In this document: in pieces, positions 20,483-28,432 of the stretch | How the letters are laid out: each line of letters opens with the position of its first letter | Position numbering within the stretch: the stretch's first letter is position 1 | NCBI GenBank assembly: GCA_020832285.1 | Contig: JAFIFB010000007.1 | Location: 32,753 to 96,752 of the forward strand | DNA length: 64,000 bases | DNA from: Balneolaceae bacterium | GTDB lineage: Bacteria > Bacteroidota > Rhodothermia > Balneolales > Balneolaceae | Direction of reading: 5' to 3' | Notes under the pieces: generated by a model | The model's input: the letters and a program-made list of their open reading frames with translations, nothing else | The model's database searches: none | Told to the model about the DNA's origin: nothing | Position numbers and translations under genes: made by a program

Positions 20483-21277
20483 ATGAAAATTTTTAAAACA
20501 ATACTTTTTCTCTTAGCCGGCTCGCTCATTTTTTATAGTTGCGACAGTACTTCAAGCGATACTGAGCTTGGAACCATGCAGGTTCTTTTGACTGACGCGC
20601 CGGGAAATTACGATCATGTCTATATCGATATTCGTGAAGCGCGTATCCATCACAGCAGTGATGCTGAAGACGGCGAAAGCGGATGGATTGATCTTGATAT
20701 TGAACCCGGAATATACGATCTGCTGGAGCTCACCAATGGCCGCTACGAAATACTTGGTGAAATAGATCTGGAACCGGGCCGATATAACCAGATGCGGCTG
20801 ATTCTTGGCGATCAAAACGAAGTGGTTATTGACGGCACAACTCATTCACTCATGACCCCGAGTGCCCAGCAATCCGGCCTGAAACTCAACATCCACGCCG
20901 ATATTGAAGGTGGCGAGATGTACACTCTTTTGCTTGATTTCGATGCAAATAAATCGATCGTCCACGCAGGTCAGTCAGGAAATATTATTCTGAAACCGGT
21001 TATCCGTACCGTTCGCCTTGAACAGACCGGCACGATTGAAGGAACCATCGAACCGGCCGAGGCCCTTCCCTGGGTTTATGCCATCGCCGGACAGGATACC
21101 ATAAGAGGAACCCGTGCCGACACTGATGGTGATTTCAGGCTGATTGGTTTACCTTCGGACACCTATCAGGTATCCATCATCCCGACCCATGAAAACTACA
21201 ATACCGCAGTGGTATCCGGTGTTGAAGTGAATGTTGGCGAAACCACCGAAATGGGTACCATCACGATCGAAAACTGA
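20483..21277 (+). CDS. DUF4382-domain lipoprotein
   Basis: 264 residues. A lipoprotein signal ends in SLIFYSC at Cys20. Residues about 30-175 match DUF4382: GTMQVLLTDAPGNYDHVYIDIREARIH, then LEPGRYNQMRLIL and a GLKLNI strand. The last 80 residues look like a carboxypeptidase-regulatory beta-sandwich (GTIEGTIEPAEALPWVYAI, DTDGDFRLIGLPSDTYQVSI). Its role is unknown; it is presumably anchored in the outer membrane or facing the periplasm. Own terminator follows at once. Confidence 0.85.
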   Translation: MKIFKTILFLLAGSLIFYSCDSTSSDTELGTMQVLLTDAPGNYDHVYIDIREARIHHSSDAEDGESGWIDLDIEPGIYDLLELTNGRYEILGEIDLEPGRYNQMRLILGDQNEVVIDGTTHSLMTPSAQQSGLKLNIHADIEGGEMYTLLLDFDANKSIVHAGQSGNIILKPVIRTVRLEQTGTIEGTIEPAEALPWVYAIAGQDTIRGTRADTDGDFRLIGLPSDTYQVSIIPTHENYNTAVVSGVEVNVGETTEMGTITIEN

Positions 21278-21302
21278 CTTGAAGTTCATCAACATCCTTT
21301 TC

Positions 21303-21332
21303 AAAAGCCCGGAGCAACATCCGGGCTTTTTT
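21303..21332 (+). terminator. Rho-independent terminator after the DUF4382 gene
   Basis: AAAAGCCCGGA pairs with TCCGGGCTTTTTT across a 6-base loop. It lies 26 bases after the stop codon. Confidence 0.85.
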
Positions 21333-21545
21333 AATTTTGTCCATGACTCATCTCTTGTATGCAATAAGATCCTGGGAGGAACCTGTCAGTTTTTTTGAAA
21401 TTTGAATTCAGAACCAGGCCTTCATACTCCAAACCTGACGGGTTTAGGGTTGACATGAACATTATCAGGATGAATACTGCTTATCCCATCGTACCATTAA
21501 GAGCCGGTTTAAAGAGGGTTTGACCAGTAGAAGGCATTCAAAAAA

Positions 21546-22076
21546 TCACAGGATGACTACAAAAGGGTCAGAAACCCGGTCTGTCTCGGGAATGAGTTCC
21601 TCATAATCTGCCTCTCTGTAAACAGAAAAGTGAATCCGGTAGTAACCGGAGCTGTGAATAGAATTCCGAAGATCCAGCTCCGGGAGACTCATCATCTCAC
21701 CTGGCTTGAGAGTAACCCGGATGATGGGTCCTCCCGTTACAATTCTGTACCATATCCCCAGATCCTTCCACCGATTTCCTTCAAGCTTCTGAACTGTTGC
21801 TGACGGCATCGGTCCGGCTTTATAGTATAAATTTTCGTCTGACCGGTTAATGAATTTGACTTCGATGACACTGTCGGTTGCACTGGTTCGGAGATTATAG
21901 CGGTGATTTTCCAATGGAATATCGGTATCGAGTTCTCCTTCTCCCATTGCAGGGAAGATTACCTTCTCGCAATTTGACAAAAACATACCGGGAATGAACA
22001 ACAAGCTGATGATCATCAATACGTTTCTTGTTTTCAATACATATTTCATATTTACTTTCATGGTTCTTCTATACAT
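21546..22076 (-). CDS. Putative lipoprotein of unknown function
   Basis: 176 residues from the first Met; Met6 or Met10 (MKYVLKTRN) are alternative starts. A hydrophobic segment (LMIISLLFIPGMFLSNC) ends in a lipobox-like Cys. The mature part looks like one Ig-like beta-sandwich: NHRYNLRTSATDSVIEVKFINRS, LKPGEMMSLPELDLR and GYYRIHFSVY alternate hydrophobic strands. It lies 80 bases downstream of the subtilase gene on the same strand and may be cotranscribed with it; no function can be assigned. Confidence 0.7.
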   Translation of the reverse strand: MYRRTMKVNMKYVLKTRNVLMIISLLFIPGMFLSNCEKVIFPAMGEGELDTDIPLENHRYNLRTSATDSVIEVKFINRSDENLYYKAGPMPSATVQKLEGNRWKDLGIWYRIVTGGPIIRVTLKPGEMMSLPELDLRNSIHSSGYYRIHFSVYREADYEELIPETDRVSDPFVVIL

Positions 22077-22156
22077 TTACATGTTATATACATACCTAAT
22101 TAATAAAATACTCTACCTGAATTAACTGTGATTTTCCAGTTTCATCAGAAGTCCAT

Positions 22157-23854
22157 TCACCAAGTCACCGTTACCCAATGAATAGTGGATGTTCCGCTGT
22201 CATTATCTGTATCTGTTACGATTACACGTAGAGCGAAATCGTCATCGTTGAAAGACTGATGGCCGTAAAATGCGGCATTACCACCAATGTTTTGCCAGTT
22301 ACCTGTCATATTGTAATCGATTTGCCATTGAAAACTGTAAGGGCGGGCACCACCGCCTACCGTGGTGTCGAACTGTACAAATTCGTTAACTTTTATCTGA
22401 TTTGGCCCCTCAATGAAGGGATGAATGGGAAGGGTGAACCCTACTGCGGCTGCGGCGTCCAGAACCCCATGTCCATATTCATCGTCAGGCTCTAAAGAAT
22501 TAAACGGATGATTGGCTGTATTTTGCAGACGGTGTCTGACCTGAGAGTTACTCCAGGATGGATTTTGGTCAAACAGTAGGGCTGCTGCACCTGAAACATG
22601 AGGTGTGGCAAAAGAAGTGCCACACCAACCATCTGTTTCATCCTCGTAATTAGTTGTGCCTACCGTGCTCAAAGCCCAAAAAGGTGCGGAAAGAGAAACA
22701 TGAGAGCCATGGTTGGAAAATACAGTTTGACCGTTTACCACACAAGGGCTGGTATTTGCAAAATAACCATTATCCCTCACTCCAGACACCCCAATCACTT
22801 CATTATATCCTGCAGGGTATAATACAGTGCCACCTGTAATAGCCGGAACATTTCCTGCCGCAGCAACCATAACGATCCCAGTGTTCCAAGCCGCAGCAAC
22901 TGCGTTGGATTCACCAGTATGTGATTGGACACCACCCAAACTCATATTTATTACGTCAACTCCATTAATAACACCGAAATCAATACCGTCAATAACGTCT
23001 TGAACAGAACATATTTGTTGTGCATCACACGCCCCATACGAATAGGCATTAACGTCAGCAATGCCCGGAGCGACACCAACAACTCCGATTTCGTTATCCA
23101 GTGCCATTAACACTCCGGAGACATGAGTGCCATGATTTGTTGGATCGGAGCAACCTCCACCGCCAAGTGTTCCACCGCAATTCGAAGTCGGCCGATCCGG
23201 CAAGTCTATATGATTATTCATACCACTGTCTATAACCAAAACTTTTACTCCATTTCCGGTGGCTTCTGACCAGGCGATAGGCGCACGGACCAGATCATTA
23301 CCCCAAGGAGTAACTTGCGATAAAGCCGATGTTTCAATCCAGGATGATTGCAATTTTCGATTAAGTGGGATTTCTATATAATCGACTTGCGGATGATCGT
23401 ATAATTCAAACACATAATCAGGATCCATTTGGACCGCGACAGCACCAAAGGATCGATAGACACTTTCAATCTCTATATTGAGAGAGTCGATCATTTGAAG
23501 TGCCGATCTAAAATCCTGCGATGATAATGCTGCACGGATCCCATTGGTTTCCCTCAAACGCTTACTTTCGGGAGCCTTAATTCCTATCATAGCCCTTCCG
23601 TCATTGGCTGCAATAGAGTCTCGTAATATGGTTACATCCGTATCCCAAGGTCTCTCCTCAGGCACATCCATCTGAAGGCGCGGAATATCCGGGAAATCTT
23701 CAATTGTAATTTGACCAAATACTTCGGACGGCACCTGTTGCAAATCAACCTTCTCATGCTGACTTCCCAAGAAATCAGAATTGCAACCTGTAACCAGTGC
23801 AACACAATAAACAAGTATAATAAAACAAAAAAACGATAGATAGTTTTTGATCAT
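22157..23854 (-). CDS. Subtilisin-like serine protease (S8), lipoprotein-type signal
   Basis: 565 residues. The signal ends in a lipobox-like VALVTGC (Cys24). Residues about 50-170 form an inhibitor I9-type pro-region ending FELYDHPQVDYIEIP. The S8 domain carries the triad Asp209 (VLVIDSG), His241 (NHGTHVSG) and Ser414 (GTSFATPHVSG), so it should be active. About 90 residues at the C-terminus form a PKD/Ig-like domain (PYSFQWQIDYNMTGNWQNIG). The gene upstream (24011-24508) encodes a free copy of the pro-region. Both probably form one minus-strand unit. Confidence 0.93.
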   Translation of the reverse strand: MIKNYLSFFCFIILVYCVALVTGCNSDFLGSQHEKVDLQQVPSEVFGQITIEDFPDIPRLQMDVPEERPWDTDVTILRDSIAANDGRAMIGIKAPESKRLRETNGIRAALSSQDFRSALQMIDSLNIEIESVYRSFGAVAVQMDPDYVFELYDHPQVDYIEIPLNRKLQSSWIETSALSQVTPWGNDLVRAPIAWSEATGNGVKVLVIDSGMNNHIDLPDRPTSNCGGTLGGGGCSDPTNHGTHVSGVLMALDNEIGVVGVAPGIADVNAYSYGACDAQQICSVQDVIDGIDFGVINGVDVINMSLGGVQSHTGESNAVAAAWNTGIVMVAAAGNVPAITGGTVLYPAGYNEVIGVSGVRDNGYFANTSPCVVNGQTVFSNHGSHVSLSAPFWALSTVGTTNYEDETDGWCGTSFATPHVSGAAALLFDQNPSWSNSQVRHRLQNTANHPFNSLEPDDEYGHGVLDAAAAVGFTLPIHPFIEGPNQIKVNEFVQFDTTVGGGARPYSFQWQIDYNMTGNWQNIGGNAAFYGHQSFNDDDFALRVIVTDTDNDSGTSTIHWVTVTW

Positions 23855-24010
23855 GATTTTTCTCCTTATTTGTTTTGTGTTTGATAATAAATCCGAACAT
23901 GATGAAAGTTGAAATTCGTTGCTTCCATCTTCACTTCTTTTGCTATTGTGAAGAACAAAAAATTATGTCATACTCACATTCACTTTCCCATAAACTTGGC
24001 ATCAATTCCA

Positions 24011-24508
24011 TTACTCTTTAGGAAGATTCCAGCCCAAGCCGAACTCTAAGGGAAAGTCGATATAGTCAACCATTGGGTGATCATACAACTCAAATACTTT
24101 ATCCCGGTTCATAAGTACCTCAACTGCACCGAATGTGTTGTGAACATCGATTATTTCGACCCCCCTGCTGTAAAGCATGTGCATGGCAGTCTCGAATTGC
24201 CCGGCAGTTAGTGCTTCGCGGTAACCGTGACTTTCCCTAAAGCGCTTACTTTCGGAGTCCTTCAGTTCAATGATAGCCTGACCGTCGTCGAAAGCAATGG
24301 AATCCCTCAACACCGATGCATTTGTCTCCCACGGTTGCGGATCATTCGGGGGAGCACCCAAATATAACCTCGGAATATCCTCCAGACCCTGCAAGAGTTC
24401 CTCATCGCATCTTCCCGCATAATCTTGATCTTGTTCCGCTAGATAGGCCTCACAACCTGCCAAAGCCAAAGTAACTATTATAGAAAAAAATAATTGCAAA
24501 TATCTCAT
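24011..24508 (-). CDS. Stand-alone subtilase pro-region (I9-like) lipoprotein
   Basis: 165 residues from Met at 24508 (the frame is open further upstream, but MRYLQLFFSIIVTLALAGC is a proper lipoprotein signal). After the Cys the protein matches the pro-region of the S8 protease next door: DIPRLYLGAP, SVLRDSIAFDDGQAIIELK, SESKRFRESHGYREAL and FELYDHPMVDYIDFPLEFGL align with equivalent segments, roughly half of the residues being identical by eye over about 115. It stops where the protease domain would begin, and the 156 bases to the protease gene hold no remnant. It could be an intermolecular chaperone/inhibitor or a truncated duplicate. Confidence 0.75.
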   Translation of the reverse strand: MRYLQLFFSIIVTLALAGCEAYLAEQDQDYAGRCDEELLQGLEDIPRLYLGAPPNDPQPWETNASVLRDSIAFDDGQAIIELKDSESKRFRESHGYREALTAGQFETAMHMLYSRGVEIIDVHNTFGAVEVLMNRDKVFELYDHPMVDYIDFPLEFGLGWNLPKE

Positions 24509-24583
24509 CGCTCTAAAAATCGAGTTTATATTTGTGGGGGATTTACTCTTAATACACACAACAAAGAGTGAATACCTAATACC

Positions 24584-24708
24584 GTGTCAAAGATTAAACG
24601 ACGGGCAATTCATCGGACGATTTTTTCGAAAAATGAGCCAATTAAGGTGATTGGGATGATCCAGGATCGACTCGTCCGATGACTCTCCCACACTTTTACA
24701 TATGACAC
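24584..24708. repeat. Symmetrical nested inverted repeat (MITE-like)
   Basis: Outer arms GTGTCA (24584-24589) and TGACAC (24703-24708), inner arms TCATCGGACGA (24610-24620) and TCGTCCGATGA (24672-24682), both perfect and separated by exactly 20 bases on each side. The interval sequences pair only weakly. About 125 bases in all, non-coding, between the pro-region lipoprotein and the histidine operon leader; it looks like a small non-autonomous element. Confidence 0.6.
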
Positions 24709-24778
24709 AGCACTAAATAGTTTCGAATTTTGAAAATTAGATTGGTTTCAGATTTATGAATTCCATAGTTTTATTCCC

Positions 24779-24853
24779 GTGATTAAACTTCACTTTCATA
24801 TCTCTCATTTTCACGGGCACCATCACGGCAGCCATGGGCATTTTGTGCATTAA
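24779..24853 (+). CDS. hisL: Histidine operon leader peptide
   Basis: A 24-codon reading frame starting at GTG 24779 (VIKL) and running HFHISHFH GHHHGSHGHFVH to TAA at 24851-24853. Ten of the last twenty codons are His, with three in a row, 71 bases ahead of hisG. Such a run is diagnostic for transcription attenuation: ribosome stalling at His codons under histidine shortage favours read-through. CCCGTGA (24776-24782) can pair with TCACGGG (24811-24817) across the leader. A weak hairpin TGTGC (24844-24848)/GCACA (24867-24871) followed by CTTTTTT could be the attenuator. The start codon is uncertain; no ATG exists in frame. Confidence 0.8.
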   Translation: MIKLHFHISHFHGHHHGSHGHFVH

Positions 24854-24924
24854 CACCTCCCTCACCGCACACTTTTTTGCCACGTTCCAAACCCCTATTT
24901 TTATTCTAATTTGATACAATCTCT

Positions 24925-25803
24925 ATGAGAACTCTCGACTCTAATACTTCATTGCGAATTGCCGTCCAAAAAAGCGGACGGCTTACCGACAAAACCCTGA
25001 ACCTGCTTGAAGGCATTGGCCTTAAATTCGATGATTACAAGCGCAGTCTTCTGGTTAAATGCCTGAATTTTGATGTGGAACTGTTGCTTATCCGCGACGA
25101 TGACATCCCCGAATATGTGGAAGACGGCGTATGTGATCTCGGTTTTGTAGGAGGCAATACCGTTGCCGAAGATGAAGCTGATGTAACCATTCTTCGCGGA
25201 CTGAACTATGGTGTTTGCCGCCTTTCGATTGCGGTTCCGAAGAACGAAAATATCAATAAACCAGAAGACCTTGCCGGTAAAAAAATTGCTACCAGTTACC
25301 CGGTTCTGACCCGGAAATTTTTTGAATCGAAAGGTATTGACGTCAATATCGTGACCCTTTCCGGCTCTGTAGAGATCGCACCCCGGCTCGAAATTGCCGA
25401 TGCCATTTCCGACCTTGTCTCCACCGGAGGCACATTGAAAGCAAATGGGTTGATTGAAATCGATAAAATTTTCGATTCGGAAACGCAGTTGATCCAAACT
25501 AACAAGCCGCTTTCCGAAGGCAAACAGCAACTCATTGAAAAAATTCTACAGCGGATTGAAGGTCACAAAAAAGCTGCCGAAAGCCGTTATATTATGATGA
25601 ATGCTCCGCAGGAATCTGTACCGGAAATCAAAAAAATCATTCCATCTCTTAAAAGCCCGACCGTAATGCCCCTGGCCGATAACGGAATGGTTGCGATTCA
25701 CACCGTCATTCCATTGTCCACTTTCTGGGATGTGATGGAAAACCTGAAAGAAGCCGGTGCCACCGGAATTGTAATGCTGCCAATTGAAAGTATGATTGTT
25801 TAA
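24925..25803 (+). CDS. hisG: ATP phosphoribosyltransferase, long form
   Basis: 292 residues, the long HisG form with a C-terminal regulatory domain, so it needs no HisZ. LRIAVQKSGRLTDKTLNLLEGIG opens the catalytic domain; DLGFVGGNTVAE and DLVSTGGTLKANGL (PRPP-binding loop) are present. The last 80 residues (PTVMPLADNGMVAIHTVIP) are the PII-like domain that binds histidine for feedback inhibition. It catalyses the first step of histidine synthesis, ATP plus PRPP. It is the first enzyme gene after the leader peptide. Confidence 0.97.
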   Translation: MRTLDSNTSLRIAVQKSGRLTDKTLNLLEGIGLKFDDYKRSLLVKCLNFDVELLLIRDDDIPEYVEDGVCDLGFVGGNTVAEDEADVTILRGLNYGVCRLSIAVPKNENINKPEDLAGKKIATSYPVLTRKFFESKGIDVNIVTLSGSVEIAPRLEIADAISDLVSTGGTLKANGLIEIDKIFDSETQLIQTNKPLSEGKQQLIEKILQRIEGHKKAAESRYIMMNAPQESVPEIKKIIPSLKSPTVMPLADNGMVAIHTVIPLSTFWDVMENLKEAGATGIVMLPIESMIV

Positions 25804-25820
25804 AGAATAGTATCGGAGAA

Positions 25821-25929
25821 GTGAGTATTGAGTATCGAGATTTTCAAAACGATTAACCGATACCTGCTAAAAAAATTCAATACTCAATACTCACTACTCG
25901 ATACTCGATACTCGATACTCGATACTCAA
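25821..25929. repeat. Inverted pair of heptamer arrays between hisG and hisD
   Basis: The left array (25821-25841) is GTGAGTA, TTGAGTA, TCGAGAT. The right array (25881-25929) is seven 7-base units TACTCAA, TACTCAC, four TACTCGA and TACTCAA. The units are reverse complements of one another, so the two arrays can fold into a long hairpin in the mRNA. The right array ends 3 bases before the hisD start codon. Confidence 0.85.
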
Positions 25930-25932
25930 AAT

Positions 25933-27246
25933 ATGAAAACATACACCTACAAATCGCTTACTGAAACTGACATTCAAAATCTTTGCAAGCGGCCGAAAAT
26001 GGATTTTAAGTCGGTCTTCGGGCAGGTACAGCCTATTCTGGATGATGTTGAAGCCAACGGTGATAAAGCAGTTCGCAACTGGACAAAAAAGTTCGATGGC
26101 GTGGCTCCTGATCCGCTTGTAATTGATCCCTCTGAACTGAGAGTAAATCTGGCACCTGATGTAAAAGAGGCAATTGACAGAGCAATAAACAATATTTTCC
26201 GTTTTCATCGTGAACAGTTAACTAATTCGATTGAAGTTGAAACGCAACAGGGAGTCGTCTGCAGGCGTGTTGGAAGGCCGATTGAAAGGGTAGGCCTCTA
26301 CATTCCCGGCGGAACAGCCCCCCTCCCATCTACTGCGATGATGCTCGGCATTCCAGCCCTTATTGCTGGATGCAAAACCGTTGTGCTGGCCAGCCCGCCC
26401 GATAAAGAGGGTAATCTTCCTGAATCGGTGATCTACGTTGCACAGAAAATCGGTATAAAAAATGTGTTAAAGGCCGGTGGTGCTCAGGCAATTGCTGCAA
26501 TGGCATTTGGTACAGAGTCGGTTCCAAAAGTAGATAAACTTTTCGGTCCCGGAAATCAGTATGTAACGGCTGCCAAAATGATGCTGCAAAACAGCGATGC
26601 GATGGTTTCAATCGACATGCCTGCCGGCCCATCGGAAGTACTGGTGATTGCCGATGAAACTGCCGATGCCGAATTTGTGGCTTCAGATCTCCTCTCCCAG
26701 GCCGAACACGGGAGCGACAGCCAGGCTATTCTTGTGGCTACAAAAAGTTCAGATGTGGAATCTGTTAAAACCAAATTAAAGCAACAACTTAATTCACTTC
26801 CTCGAAAAGAGTTTGCAGCCAAAGCCCTGGGAAAAAGTTACATTTTGATAACAGAAAACAGCGATCAGGCAATTGAATTTTCAAATCTTTATGCGCCGGA
26901 ACATCTCATAATCAACACCAAAGATGCGGATGAACTGGCTGAAAAAGTGATGAATGCAGGGTCCGTTTTTATCGGGCCGTGGACACCTGAAAGCATGGGC
27001 GACTATGCCTCAGGAACTAATCATACCCTGCCAACATACGGCTATGCACGGATGTACAGTGGTGTGTCTCTCAACAGTTTTCAGAAATTTATCACCATGC
27101 AAAAAATCTCCGAAACCGGCCTTCAAAATCTCGGTCCCACTGTGGAAATCCTTGCGAAACTGGAAGGTCTGGATGCACACCGGAATGCCGTTAGCTTGCG
27201 ATTGAAAAAACTGGGTGATGGTATAGATGTGAAAAGTGAAAAGTGA
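25933..27246 (+). CDS. hisD: Histidinol dehydrogenase
   Basis: 437 residues from ATG 25933. The frame is open upstream to 25828, but that part would be translated repeat and [15 protein letters not shown] is a normal N-terminus. Family features are [20 protein letters not shown] (residues about 115-134), [27 protein letters not shown] and [13 protein letters not shown]; the last carries the Glu/His pair used for catalysis and zinc binding. It oxidises histidinol to histidine in two NAD-linked steps. The C-terminal residues DVKSEK are encoded by the first heptamer repeats at 27229-27270. Confidence 0.96.
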   Translation: MKTYTYKSLTETDIQNLCKRPKMDFKSVFGQVQPILDDVEANGDKAVRNWTKKFDGVAPDPLVIDPSELRVNLAPDVKEAIDRAINNIFRFHREQLTNSIEVETQQGVVCRRVGRPIERVGLYIPGGTAPLPSTAMMLGIPALIAGCKTVVLASPPDKEGNLPESVIYVAQKIGIKNVLKAGGAQAIAAMAFGTESVPKVDKLFGPGNQYVTAAKMMLQNSDAMVSIDMPAGPSEVLVIADETADAEFVASDLLSQAEHGSDSQAILVATKSSDVESVKTKLKQQLNSLPRKEFAAKALGKSYILITENSDQAIEFSNLYAPEHLIINTKDADELAEKVMNAGSVFIGPWTPESMGDYASGTNHTLPTYGYARMYSGVSLNSFQKFITMQKISETGLQNLGPTVEILAKLEGLDAHRNAVSLRLKKLGDGIDVKSEK

Positions 27247-27270
27247 AAAGTGAAAAGTGAAAAATGAAAA
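27229..27270. repeat. Heptamer array at the 3' end of hisD
   Basis: Five GTGAAAA units followed by ATGAAAA, 42 bases in perfect 7-base phase. The hisD stop codon lies within the third unit, so the array encodes the protein tail and continues into the intergenic region before hisC. Confidence 0.85.
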
Positions 27271-27376
27271 AAGGAGAAGGTTTTTCTTAACAAAAGCGTA
27301 AGTGCCTAATCCCATCTACAAATTTTCCGGAGTGATTTTTCAACCCATAAACAACCTATAAATTATAAAACCTACA

Positions 27377-28432
27377 ATGTCTGACGTAAATATCGAATCT
27401 CTGGTTCGTAAAAATATCCGAAACCTGGCACCCTACCGCAGTGCCAGGGATGACTTTGAAAAGGGATTGCTGCTGGATGCCAATGAAAACAGCCTCGGTT
27501 CGCCGGTGCGGAACACACTTGACCTGCATCGCTATCCCACTCCCACACACGACAATCTCCGAAAAAGAATTGCAGTTTGGCGTCAGGTAGATTACGAAAA
27601 CGTGATTCTGGGTGTTGGCAGCGATGAACCCATCGACCTGCTTATGCGGATTTTTTGTGAACCCGGAAAAGATTCTATTATCACCACACCGCCTACCTAC
27701 GGCATGTATAAGGTGGCAGCAGGTGTGAATGATGTAAACATCAAAGAGGTGCTTCTTACGGAAAATTTTCAGCTTCGACCAGATGAAATCCTCAAAGCGG
27801 CTGACAAACAGACCAAACTTTTGCTGCTTTGCTCGCCCAACAATCCGACCGCCAATGACCTGAAACGAACTGACATACTGAAGCTGGTGGCCCGATTCCC
27901 AGGCATTGTAGTTGTGGATGAGGCCTACATTGATTTCAGCGGACAGGAATCGATGGCACCAATGGTTCAGCAGTACCCGAACCTTGTAGTACTTCAAACC
28001 TTTTCAAAATCGTTCGGACTGGCCGGAATCCGGTTGGGAATTGCCTTCTCTAATCCGCAGATAATTCATTACATGCGCAATGTTAAGGCACCATATAACA
28101 TCAGCAAACTCACTGCAGATCTTGCTCTGAAAGCGTTTGATAATATGGACCTTGTAAAATTTAACATAGAAAAAATCCTGGAAGAGCGCGAATATGTGGC
28201 CGGACAGCTCAGCCAGGCACCGGGTGTTGAAAAGGTGTACCCATCGGATGCCAATTTTCTCCTATTCAAAATTCAAAATGCGAAAGAGATCTGGCGACAA
28301 CTGGCTGAAAAAGAAATCATTATTCGCTACCGGGGCCACGAGCCGCTATGTGAAAATTGCCTGCGCGTAACCATTGGTATGCCTGATGAAAATGTGCGCT
28401 TTCTAAAAACGCTAAAAGAAATTATCTCATGA
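27377..28432 (+). CDS. hisC: Histidinol-phosphate aminotransferase
   Basis: 351 residues, a fold-type I PLP enzyme. LLLDANENSLGSP opens the domain; VDEAYIDF and QTFSKSFGLAGIRLGIAFS (PLP-lysine in the SKSFG motif near residue 215) are conserved, and the final arginine region CLRVTIGMPDENVRFL is present. It makes histidinol phosphate from imidazole acetol phosphate with glutamate as donor. Its stop overlaps the hisB start by four bases (ATGA). Confidence 0.96.
   Translation: MSDVNIESLVRKNIRNLAPYRSARDDFEKGLLLDANENSLGSPVRNTLDLHRYPTPTHDNLRKRIAVWRQVDYENVILGVGSDEPIDLLMRIFCEPGKDSIITTPPTYGMYKVAAGVNDVNIKEVLLTENFQLRPDEILKAADKQTKLLLLCSPNNPTANDLKRTDILKLVARFPGIVVVDEAYIDFSGQESMAPMVQQYPNLVVLQTFSKSFGLAGIRLGIAFSNPQIIHYMRNVKAPYNISKLTADLALKAFDNMDLVKFNIEKILEEREYVAGQLSQAPGVEKVYPSDANFLLFKIQNAKEIWRQLAEKEIIIRYRGHEPLCENCLRVTIGMPDENVRFLKTLKEIIS

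Noticed and set aside
24737..24919. A 60-codon minus-strand frame
   Set aside because: It is antisense to the histidine leader peptide and repeats His codons as Met/Val; no support as a gene.
25821..27270. Heptamer arrays as a possible CRISPR
   Set aside because: Units are 7 bases, contiguous and without spacers.
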